59,170 bases of DNA from Candidatus Poseidoniaceae archaeon (lineage in GTDB: Archaea > Thermoplasmatota > Poseidoniia > Poseidoniales > Poseidoniaceae). Positions 34,401 through 42,000 of this stretch are shown here, one piece after another (within the stretch, counting starts at the first letter, position 1; each line of letters starts with the position of its first letter). The stretch lies in the NCBI GenBank assembly GCA_938084675.1, contig CALKGM010000017.1:1-59170 (forward strand). Direction: 5' to 3'. A program made the position numbers and the translations under genes. The notes below the pieces were generated by a model. The model saw only the letters and a list, made by a program, of their open reading frames with translations. It had not been told where the DNA came from and did no database searches.

Positions 34401-34479
34401 TGACCTCGTAGGGTTTTCCAGTCCAGGGCTTCGGCGTGGCGAGTCCATAGAGGACATGGCTACAATAGATGACTACTGA
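31477..34479 (+). CDS. Large surface protein with signal peptide and C-terminal TM anchor
   Basis: 1000 residues from ATG 31477, chosen because the signal peptide ('LIPTLLVGFLFLQIWAPLASA') follows directly; the open frame upstream has no signal. An acid-rich extracellular part of mixed beta and coil sequence has Cys pairs near the start ('SCSSLGGECDEYD') and many N-x-S/T sites. Around residues 500-620 there is a helix-rich part ('EYNTNAMVDDFLGGVQQND'). One TM helix at about 922-946 ends in a long basic tail ('RRRRRKKKAKKNRLKQRE'). I recognise no defined family. It is probably an S-layer-like or envelope assembly protein. Confidence 0.7.
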   Translation: MSELVFGKNRASPLIPTLLVGFLFLQIWAPLASAAGMQSCSSLGGECDEYDHAEDMTPNRQDWVEGMYVFDLVSTQTIELELTWAVREFERDSLGLGSGTIVGNTLENTDGLDSNDGAPADLIREMFNTETGGSGTPTVGQKLKNEVNDAIEDALTSGFGTVTSLSTNYVTQYTNAGTVVQCSTDETTDSAAEGASQDNVFEPPLCFTAVASVELVSSNFNLAGNEDLDLERTYKGLLTMGADINTGFELTTQPGHKADFIINPPAYSTVLSVDDNGSKVARNGPPSYWAAEWSMNHLNAQEEDTDLLQTVDMKMGHRNSSETPTVWVAEGTKALDLNLVLDLRDENAATIDFVAGLYYLDEATLSDWGVNMFEVSSDASIPLITSDGIRLAYHNGIVDLTQFTDQFPIGDIVEGIGSTVAGVGTITMSDLEWVSESDGTGNFEQPGGLNYTHSAGCSEPVVSGQELNYCLKGSVAMDATYPVYLQTTSAPIQNMSLISILKEYNTNAMVDDFLGGVQQNDLERLMNSGITLETVLDSSYLDDIIPDGLPPSELTVEILVPSWITTMDGSSKIILTKTIEGTQSTDVSFTGTGPSYSWESEIKNDEGDVLCYANQTTCISSKIDLDWEKFSLNEWSQSVSFTFALDAELSIYRIGIPIDDLPQDEKTKVTMEAIPSDLIRLIIDLSSRMDEPLNTTVPLGDEDITMTATRQGMKDFTELFGETITDQIHKIGTEIESNESIERMDLSGFELKTKISGIEAPDETISDEEPITLKVTIPRVTFTIGLDVNTDEIGTDDSNPLLGVGIDVVADALTTSLIQPMGWATNALTSGITNSMFSMKGISYPNEFSIPAVNTTVEEDYDIEMSGPISFTLPWGVEIQDWNSTSGNLKVTEDGGRQTVTYLIPPGTFSDDISYTIHVSWMYFLVQFWIYPTIVILLLVLFIRRRRRKKKAKKNRLKQRENNINKAQLGDSEFSDLVGFSSPGLRRGESIEDMATIDDY

Positions 34480-34482
34480 GGT

Positions 34483-36207
34483 TCAGTGCAGCGAATCATA
34501 GATTCGTTGAGCCAATGATGGGCCAATGCCGGGGACGGTAAGCAATTCGTTAACGGCAGCGTGTTCGATACCTTTTCTCCCTCCAAAATGGCGAAGAAGA
34601 GTTTGCAACTTTTTAGCACCCAATCCTTCAACGCCTTCAAGCGGGTCTGCCAGTCGGTTTCTACTTCGCCGTTTGCGATGAAACGTATTGACAAAACGAT
34701 GGGCTTCGTCCCTTGCATGAACCATCACCCGTCCTTGTCGGTCAAGAACCAATGGCTCATGACCGTCCCGATAAACGGTTTCTTCACGTTTAGCCAAGGC
34801 CGCTAAAGGAAAGCGTCCAGCCCAACCGTGCTCTTCGAGCGCCTTCTTGATCGTACTGAGGTGAGTTTCTCCACCGTCGATAAGAAGAAGGTCGGGCCAT
34901 TCTTCTTGTCGCTTTGCCCACCTTACGACCACCTCTTTCATCATTCGTAAATCGTCGATAGCGTCGCCTTTGACCACGTATTTACGATATTCATCTTTGG
35001 CAGGCCGTCCATTTCTCATGACGACGCTTGCACCAACTCGTTCACTTCCAAGAAGTTGCGCCATGTCAAAACAAACGACATGATTTAATTGGTCCAATCC
35101 GAGAACGGCTGCCCCATCATCTGCAGCTCGTTGCTCGAGGGACCCACTTGTTTTAGTTGCCATCCGCTGAAGTTGAATTTCAGCATTCTGGCGAGCAAGA
35201 GTGGCTAAATTTTCAAGGTCGCCTCGTTGAGGCGTACGAATTTCTACCGAACTTCCTCTTCGTTGATTTAACCACGATTGAAGTCCATCAAATATCGGCA
35301 CGGGACTCAAGAGAAGTCTTGGCGGCCTTCGGTGAGTATAATGTTCTGAAATAAACATGGAAATCGTTTCACCAATATCGCCTCCATAGACCACCGGCCA
35401 GGCTTCTTGACCTTGGACCATGCCTTCGTCTGCATGCAATACAACAACAGCAGCCAACTCTCCTTGGGTAGCAAGGCCGATGGCGTCGCAATCACGGTAG
35501 ACTTTGCTTGAGACGACATGTTGGCTGGTTGTGGCCCGAACTGCACGAATGGTATCCCTGTACCTCGCTGCTTCTTCAAAGGCCTCACGAGCAGAAGCAT
35601 CCTCCATAGAAGCGACCAGTTCGTCGGTTAGAGCCGCAGCATTTCCGTTTAGAATTTGGCGCACGTTCTTGACATTCTCGTTGTAACCTTCTGACGAGAC
35701 ACAAGGGCCAGCACATAATCCAATATGCATGGAAAGGCATCCTTGGGGGAGCAGTTCCTTACAATCACGAATTCCAAACTGCCTCCGCAATAACTGCATC
35801 ACCTGTTTTGCAGCCCCAGCATTAGGGAAGGGCCCCCACTGCTCAGAATTCTTTGGAGGATATCTCGTGTACATGATGCGAGGGAACTCATGATTGGTCA
35901 AGACGAGGTAGGGGAAGGATTTACCATCCTTGAGCATAGAGTTGTAACGCGGCATGTGCTCTCGAATCAACTGTCGTTCTAGGATGAGGGCGGCTTGTGG
36001 AGTTTGAGTCACGATACACTCGATATCATCGGCCTTTGTGACGAGTTCCGGAATCATTTGTCGGTCCGGATTTGAGGCGAAGTACGACCGGATTCGTTCG
36101 TTAAGGCGCGTTGCCTTTCCGACATAGAGAACCCTTCCCTCTGCGGTTTTGAATAAATAAACACCCGCCTCTTTGGGGAGGTCAGCCGAACTGAGGTCGA
36201 CGGGCAT
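34483..36207 (-). CDS. uvrC: Excinuclease ABC subunit C
   Basis: 574 residues. UvrC makes both incisions beside bulky DNA lesions, such as UV dimers, with UvrA/UvrB. Domains: GIY-YIG nuclease at 12-95 ('AGVYLFKTAEGRVLYVGKATRL'), the Cys-rich segment ('CKELLPQGCLSMHIGLCAGPC', shown as blocks), UVR UvrB-binding helix around 195-230 ('AREAFEEAARYRDTI'), RNase H-like domain ('CFDMAQLLGSERVGASVV', 'DLLLIDGGETHL') and tandem HhH ('GVEGLGAKKLQTLLRHFGG', 'LTVPGIGPSLAQRIYDSL'). uvrA and uvrB are not in the window. A palindrome sits over its upstream region. It is divergent from the STAND regulator and convergent with the surface protein (3-base gap). Confidence 0.95.
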   Translation of the reverse strand: MPVDLSSADLPKEAGVYLFKTAEGRVLYVGKATRLNERIRSYFASNPDRQMIPELVTKADDIECIVTQTPQAALILERQLIREHMPRYNSMLKDGKSFPYLVLTNHEFPRIMYTRYPPKNSEQWGPFPNAGAAKQVMQLLRRQFGIRDCKELLPQGCLSMHIGLCAGPCVSSEGYNENVKNVRQILNGNAAALTDELVASMEDASAREAFEEAARYRDTIRAVRATTSQHVVSSKVYRDCDAIGLATQGELAAVVVLHADEGMVQGQEAWPVVYGGDIGETISMFISEHYTHRRPPRLLLSPVPIFDGLQSWLNQRRGSSVEIRTPQRGDLENLATLARQNAEIQLQRMATKTSGSLEQRAADDGAAVLGLDQLNHVVCFDMAQLLGSERVGASVVMRNGRPAKDEYRKYVVKGDAIDDLRMMKEVVVRWAKRQEEWPDLLLIDGGETHLSTIKKALEEHGWAGRFPLAALAKREETVYRDGHEPLVLDRQGRVMVHARDEAHRFVNTFHRKRRSRNRLADPLEGVEGLGAKKLQTLLRHFGGRKGIEHAAVNELLTVPGIGPSLAQRIYDSLH

Positions 36208-36224
36208 AGAGGCACCTTAGGGAC

Positions 36225-36244
36225 GGTTGCTCAAAAGGGCAACC
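36225..36244. promoter_or_regulatory. Palindrome between uvrC and STAND regulator
   Basis: GGTTGC-TCAAAAGG-GCAACC is a perfect six-base inverted repeat with an eight-base centre, 18-37 bases upstream of the uvrC ATG. The centre gives CTTTTGA on the minus strand, the position of uvrC's TATA-like box. It could be an operator for the neighbouring winged-helix STAND protein. Confidence 0.45.
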
Positions 36245-36283
36245 CCGTAAAGAGAAGGGTTCACGCAACCAATGGGATGATTG

Positions 36284-38515
36284 ATGAAGGAGAAGCAGGA
36301 AGTGCATTATGGAAGAGATATGCTTAGTCGTTCGCAGGAGAAGTTGCTTCGATACCTCGGTACCTTTCCCGAGGCCTTGGATCAAGCCTGGGATGTTCCT
36401 CGTGACCTGTCTCTCCCGGGCCTTGCCGAAGCGATGGGTGTTGTTCGCTCTGGGTTGAACCGGCCTCTTAGTTCGTTGGAATCAGAGCAATTGATTACCG
36501 TTCGCGTTGCTCACGTCATCGGGGGGGGTTCTCGCCGACGCCAGGTCTACCACGCCTCTGAAAAAGGCCGTTTATGGCTACTTGAGCATCCTGAAAGCGC
36601 TGAGGTTGAGGATGGAGAAGATGATACCAATCAGGACCACCTGCCGACTGAACTCATCGGTCGCAATGAAACCCTTCTTGATCTAGAATCTCTTTTTGGG
36701 CAACGTCAGCCTGTTTTTCTCGGAGGTTTATCCGGAATCGGAAAGACGACCGTTGCGCAATCTCTCACGTCCCGTGCCTCAGTTGAAGGCACGCTAACCC
36801 ACTCAGCAGTCATCAATGAATTCTCTGACATGAGGGACATCATTCAACAGTGGTTTCCGACTGTTAATCCGCTTCCACACGATACAGAGGCATTAGCGTC
36901 ACTTCTTGAGGCCACAGATAAGAAGCAAATGTTTGTGATTGATGATGTTCACTTAATTTCATCAAGACACGCTCCGAAGATTAAAGACATGATTGAAACG
37001 TTTCAATGCGACAACTCAACGACACTTCTTCTTGTTGGCCGAACCCCGCTCCCGTTTGAGATTGAGTGTAACTACCGGCAACTGCCCGCCCTTGACCCTG
37101 AAGATGCAACCCATTTGTTAGGAGAGCATTTGGACTTGGAACGCCGCCTTTCAATAGCAAAAGCCCTTGGCGGCCATCCAATGGCCTTGCAATTATATTC
37201 GGAAGGAACGCCTCTTCCCGAAGCGGGGGAAGACATTCAAAATTTTGTAGAACAAACGATTCTGCAAAACCTTGGGGGTGAAGAGTTGGTCGCCTTGGAC
37301 CACTTTGTTCTCTTTCCTAGGCCACTCGCTGCAAAAGATGTTCCTCATCAAGATGAAATTGGAGACCTGGACCTCCATGCCCTCTTGCGGTGGGAACATG
37401 ATAACACGAAACTTGAGATTCAACACCTGGTCCGAAATGTTCGTCGTACAATGTTCTCCTCAGGTCGGCTCAAAGAACTCCATCAACAATCCTTGAACCA
37501 CTGGCTTTTGTGTGAAGACACTCCAGATTCACAAATTCTTCGCCTGTACCATCAACTCGCCCTTGATGACCCCGACGTTCAATCGCACATTGAAGGTCAA
37601 GTCGAACGCCTTCTTCCATCCCAAGGAGCAGCCATCGCCGTTATTCTAAACCGAGCGGTTGAACAGAAGCCTGAGGATGAAATGCTTCATTATTGGGCGG
37701 GTAAAGTTGCCCTACACCGTCAGGAAATGGACCAAGCCCAGATCCATCTTGATTCTCTATCCGATGGTAGCCTCCGAAGTGAATTAGAGTATCAAAAAGC
37801 CCTTCTTGAGGGCAATGAGGCTGAATCCAAACTTTTGTTGACCGCAGTTCTCGCTCAAGCCAACGAAGTGGATGCTGCGCGTACCTTACTCTCTGCGGCG
37901 GTACAACAACTCGAAGACCGTTTGTTTGACGAACCATCAGAGACAGTCTCTTCATCGATTCATTCCCTTCTTCAAGACATTAAACTTCCTTCGCAGCAGG
38001 AGTACCGCACTGCGATGATGGTGAGTCTTTCCATGATTCAACACGCGGTGGCTTTGTTTGAGGGAGACTCTAAACGAGCAAGCGAACTTCGCGATGCACT
38101 CGCTTCAATCAGTGATGAGCACGACCCTTTTGTTCGCCTCCTCAAACTGAAGGCATCCTTTTGTTTCCATTCTTCTAACGATCTTGAACAACTTATCGCA
38201 GAGGCAGAAGCAGTCATTCAACGGCAACCAACTGATTTTCACAAGGCCGCTTTGAGATTGACTCTTGTTGAATTTCTATGGGTCCATGATTCCAAGAGAG
38301 CACAATCTGTATTTGTAGACGTTCCACAACCCGATACCCTTCAATCCAAAGGGGTAGCCCAACAGCGCTATGCTGGACGATGGTGGTATTTGCATTCTAA
38401 ATCTTCACCAAACCAAGCGCTCATGTCAATGCGTGAAGCAAGTCGTTGCTTCCGTTCAGCAGGTTGTCATTCAGCCAGCCGTAGACTTGTCAAACGCATG
38501 CATCGTTTGTTGTGA
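36284..38515 (+). CDS. STAND-type NTPase with N-terminal winged helix and helical repeats
   Basis: 743 residues from ATG 36284 (ATG 36320 also possible). A winged-helix domain at about 10-100 ('LPGLAEAMGVVRSGLNRPL' with 'LITVRVAHVIGGGSRRRQVY') is followed by a STAND/NACHT-like ATPase: P-loop 'GGLSGIGKTT' (147-156), Walker B 'MFVIDDVH' (216-223) and sensor 'LLLVGRTPLP'. The C-terminal half is helical, TPR-like ('HYWAGKVALHRQEMDQAQIHL', shown partly). STAND proteins switch between monomer and oligomer on ligand binding; relatives include MalT/AfsR-type activators and some defence proteins. It lies divergent from uvrC with a palindrome between, so it may be a DNA-damage or light-response regulator; that is inference. 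Confidence 0.75.
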   Translation: MKEKQEVHYGRDMLSRSQEKLLRYLGTFPEALDQAWDVPRDLSLPGLAEAMGVVRSGLNRPLSSLESEQLITVRVAHVIGGGSRRRQVYHASEKGRLWLLEHPESAEVEDGEDDTNQDHLPTELIGRNETLLDLESLFGQRQPVFLGGLSGIGKTTVAQSLTSRASVEGTLTHSAVINEFSDMRDIIQQWFPTVNPLPHDTEALASLLEATDKKQMFVIDDVHLISSRHAPKIKDMIETFQCDNSTTLLLVGRTPLPFEIECNYRQLPALDPEDATHLLGEHLDLERRLSIAKALGGHPMALQLYSEGTPLPEAGEDIQNFVEQTILQNLGGEELVALDHFVLFPRPLAAKDVPHQDEIGDLDLHALLRWEHDNTKLEIQHLVRNVRRTMFSSGRLKELHQQSLNHWLLCEDTPDSQILRLYHQLALDDPDVQSHIEGQVERLLPSQGAAIAVILNRAVEQKPEDEMLHYWAGKVALHRQEMDQAQIHLDSLSDGSLRSELEYQKALLEGNEAESKLLLTAVLAQANEVDAARTLLSAAVQQLEDRLFDEPSETVSSSIHSLLQDIKLPSQQEYRTAMMVSLSMIQHAVALFEGDSKRASELRDALASISDEHDPFVRLLKLKASFCFHSSNDLEQLIAEAEAVIQRQPTDFHKAALRLTLVEFLWVHDSKRAQSVFVDVPQPDTLQSKGVAQQRYAGRWWYLHSKSSPNQALMSMREASRCFRSAGCHSASRRLVKRMHRLL

Positions 38516-38761
38516 TTAGAGTTCTGCTCCAATCAGTGTCTTGGTATCAGCGATGCCGCTAAGAGAGCGAATGTCCTCAACAATGCATCGGGTGAGTGCA
38601 AATTCTTCATCAGCTTGTACGCGAGCGATGATGTCGTATTCGCCAAACAGCATCCATCTGTTGGTTACTAAATCGATGTTATCAAGCGCAGTACGGACCT
38701 TGTCCTCTTCGCCGGGAAGGGTGGTAATCAAAACGAATCCAATAGCCATGTTATCACTCAT
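38516..38761 (-). CDS. Stand-alone Lrp/AsnC ligand-binding (RAM) domain protein, second copy
   Basis: 81 residues (or 77 from the internal ATG). It matches the RAM/ACT-like ligand domain of Lrp/AsnC regulators without the helix-turn-helix: beta strand 'IGFVLITTLPGEEDKV', 'WMLFGEYDIIARVQADEEFAL' (as blocks) and 'GIADTKTLIGAEL'. RAM domains bind amino acids and assemble into larger rings. It overlaps the previous RAM gene by four bases (ATGA at 38758-38761). Its stop abuts that of the STAND regulator. Confidence 0.85.
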   Translation of the reverse strand: MSDNMAIGFVLITTLPGEEDKVRTALDNIDLVTNRWMLFGEYDIIARVQADEEFALTRCIVEDIRSLSGIADTKTLIGAEL

Positions 38762-38991
38762 CCTTCAACTGCAATCAGCGTTTGTGTTTCTTTGACGCCC
38801 GTTATCTTGCGAAATGTATTCATCACGAGGTCGGAAAGCCGTTTGGAATTTGGCGCAGTGATACGAACCAAGAGGTCAAACTCACCGTAGAGTGCATGAA
38901 CCTCCGCAACATCCTCGTGTCCGGTAAGGGAGAGGTATACTTCACGCTCATGCGTGGGTTCAGTTTTGAACAGAATAAACGCCTCAGGCAT
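38758..38991 (-). CDS. Stand-alone Lrp/AsnC ligand-binding (RAM) domain protein, first copy
   Basis: 77 residues, one RAM domain: 'AFILFKTEPTHEREVYLSL' and 'EVHALYGEFDLLVRITA' followed by 'VKETQTLIAVE'. It is a paralogue of the next gene. Without a DNA-binding domain it may co-assemble with full Lrp proteins or with its partner into mixed ligand-binding rings. A TATA-like CCATAAA 24-30 bases upstream supports a leaderless start at 38991. Confidence 0.85.
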   Translation of the reverse strand: MPEAFILFKTEPTHEREVYLSLTGHEDVAEVHALYGEFDLLVRITAPNSKRLSDLVMNTFRKITGVKETQTLIAVEG

Positions 38992-39014
38992 GTATGTTGG
39001 AATGAAAGTCGGGA

Positions 39015-39021
39015 TTTATGG
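39015..39021 (-). promoter_or_regulatory. TATA-like box of the RAM-domain gene pair
   Basis: Minus-strand CCATAAA lies 30 to 24 bases before ATG 38991. Confidence 0.4.
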
Positions 39022-39096
39022 CTTCCTCTCAGTGCGTTTCCCCTTCCGATACATAACAGCGAACCATTGAAAGGGTATTGCAGGTGTTTCCGAGAT

Positions 39097-42000
39097 ATGA
39101 CAGCGTCTTCTCGTACTGCATCGCGGGTGATTTTAGTCACACTTCTGTTTCTTTTACCGCTGCTAACAGCAATTCATCCTCTCAACGAGGCTGAAACAGT
39201 TGACCCTATGGTTCAGAATACTGGGGCTCGGGCTCAAGTCACCTGGTCGGGCACTAAGGTTCTCTCAGCCACCTACACCGTCCCTGTTTCTGATGAATTG
39301 GTCATTCAGGCCTGCACTGTGGTCCAAATGGGTGGAGGAGTGCGCATTATTGTTGACGGGCGGCTCACCGTGCAGGGGACTCAAAGTTGCCCCGTAACGC
39401 TTGAAGCAAGCGGATTATCCGATCATGAAGGCATTCAATTCAATTCCTCCTCCTCAGGGCGAGGTTCCTTTTTGCAAAATTTAACGATTGAGGATTCCAT
39501 TTACGGAATGACGATTTACAGTTCAAATCCCGTTATTGAAAATTTGACTGTGGTCAATCCAGACCGAGTGGGCGTTGACATGTTCAACAACGCTGCTCCA
39601 AGAATCACAGATTTATTCATCGATCAAGCCGGACGGGAATTGGCTTTTCAAGGCGATTGGCGTTATGGAATTGGTCTTTCAATCGGCGCAGGCTCTACCC
39701 CAATTGTTACGCGCGCGGTCTTCAGCGATGTTTTGACACGGGGAGTGAACATTTGGGGCGCATCAGGCGGACTTGTACAGGGGATTACCATTGACAACTG
39801 TTCAGGGTCAAGTTGGGCTATGGCTGCTGGAGTTTGGGTTGAAGACAGCCAACCTCTTCTCACAAACATCTCTATTGACAAATCAGATACAGGCATGGTT
39901 ATTCGTCATATTGACGATGGAGGCTATACTCGTGCAGTTGTCCGCGATGCAACGATTACAAATTCAATGTACCGCGGCGTCTATGTTGACAAAAATAATC
40001 ACACCAATTATACCAATTATGAGACCGCTGATTTCACAAACCTAACCATTCGTGGGACGGGAACGAGCGGAGCAACAACAGCGAACATTGGTTTTGCAGC
40101 ACTTGAAGTCAACGCCACCGGTGCGTGGTTTGACAATACCTTGATTGAAGATTCAACAACCGTTGGTGTACGTTTGTACTTCGTTGATGATACCACCACC
40201 TTCCGAAACCTGACGATACGAGATTCAGGAGACCCGGGTCAAGGTCCCCATGAAGCTGGACTTGCTGTCAGGTCGTCGTTTTTCGCACCTCATTTTGAGG
40301 GAATGGAAATTTCGGGTTCAGTTGGACCAGGCATCTCTTCAACCTCTGGAGGGGCCATGCAAGGATTTGATTGGAACCTACACAACAATTCACAGCAGGG
40401 GTTGTTGATTGATAGAGCCACTGTGGTGGTCAATGAACTGGAACTCAACGACAACGGACAGTCTGGTGCACATGTTCTAAATGCAAGGTATGTGACATTT
40501 GAAAATCTCACTGCAGCGAATAACGGCGGAGACGCAACAAGTAATCCATTGCCGCAAAACCAAGCGGGCTTGTATTATGATGAATCCAACGATATGGAAT
40601 CAGAATCAGGTGATGTCCGCTGCAGGAACTGTACGGTATCAGGGTCTACCGGAGCCGGGGTTTTGGCTGAAAACTCAGTTGATTTGTGGCTTGAGGGCCT
40701 CACACTCTACGGGAACAGCGCAGATGTTCCTGCGCTCAGCGTCAATAATGAGGACACTATGCCTGCAGGTGCTAGCGGGCGCATCAACATTCTCCAAGCG
40801 AGCATTGGTGCAGAAAGCCCAGGGCAGCCAGCCGTTGAACTGTTGCGAACAGCAGCACACATCGAGGGGTTGTCTATGGTTGGAAACCATACTGGCTTAG
40901 ATTGGAGTGGTGATAATAATGGAAACTTTGCATCAACAATTTCCCACAGCGAATTTTCAGGGACCTCCTGCGTCAAATTAACAAATCATCCCAACCTTGG
41001 AGGCCAAGGAAATACCATTACTTCATCTTGTTCAGGCTTTGTCCAACTGGTCAACAGTCAGGTGAATTGGTCAAACCTTGAAGATGAATTAGGTACAACA
41101 ATGATTCAACTCGATGATTCTTCCGACCTCCATCTCCATCAACCCATTAATGTTGATTTGAATTTGGCTTCCTTTTCAGGAACAGCGACCATCGATGTCG
41201 CTTGGGACCTTACCATATGGGTCGTAAACAACTTCACAAACGGTGTTCCAAACGCCAACGTTGATGCAACATTCACAGACTATGAGCCATCAGTACAAGA
41301 GTATACGAACGATTTAGGCTATGTTTTCCTATCTGATTTCATAGGACAACAGTGGACCTCCTCAGGAGCATCTTCCTTCAATACTGTCACCGTTCAATGC
41401 GGCTATGACAGCATCACGAACTCAACCAGCGCAACACTCGACCAGAATCGGTTTGTGAATTGTTTACTGCCCCTTGACAATCAAGCCCCGTTCTTGATGT
41501 GGACCTCGCCTCTGGATGAAGCGATTTATCCCTCCCAAGGCGAAGTGATGTTCAACGCAAGCGATTCTTGGGACCTTGATGATGATGAACTCACCTTCTC
41601 ATGGACCAGTGACCTTGATGGGGATATTGTGGCGTCATGTACCGGGCAGGGAGTGGGCAACGGGCAAGGGATTACTCAACAAGATATGACCAATGGGGCT
41701 CCATTCACAGTCAATACAAATTCTGCAAATATGGGATGTCAATTATCCGATGGGATTCACCTTATCACTCTCGAAATCTGCGATGATGCAGGTCATTGTG
41801 TATCCGAGGTTCGGACCATTGAATTGGTGAATCTCGCTCCAAATCTTGTCGTTGACTTTGAACCCTCTTTGAATCCGTGGAGTGAACTCATCATGCCGCA
41901 AACCGGGACCGTGGTCATCAACACCACGGGCACATTTGATCCTGAGGGTGATGATTTCGCATGCGTCATCGATTTCAACGGCGAAGGCGCCGGCTGGGGC

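Noticed and set aside
36225-36244. Palindrome as a transcription terminator
   Set aside because: It lies upstream of two divergent starts, with no facing gene end and no T-tract, so an operator or promoter element is more likely.
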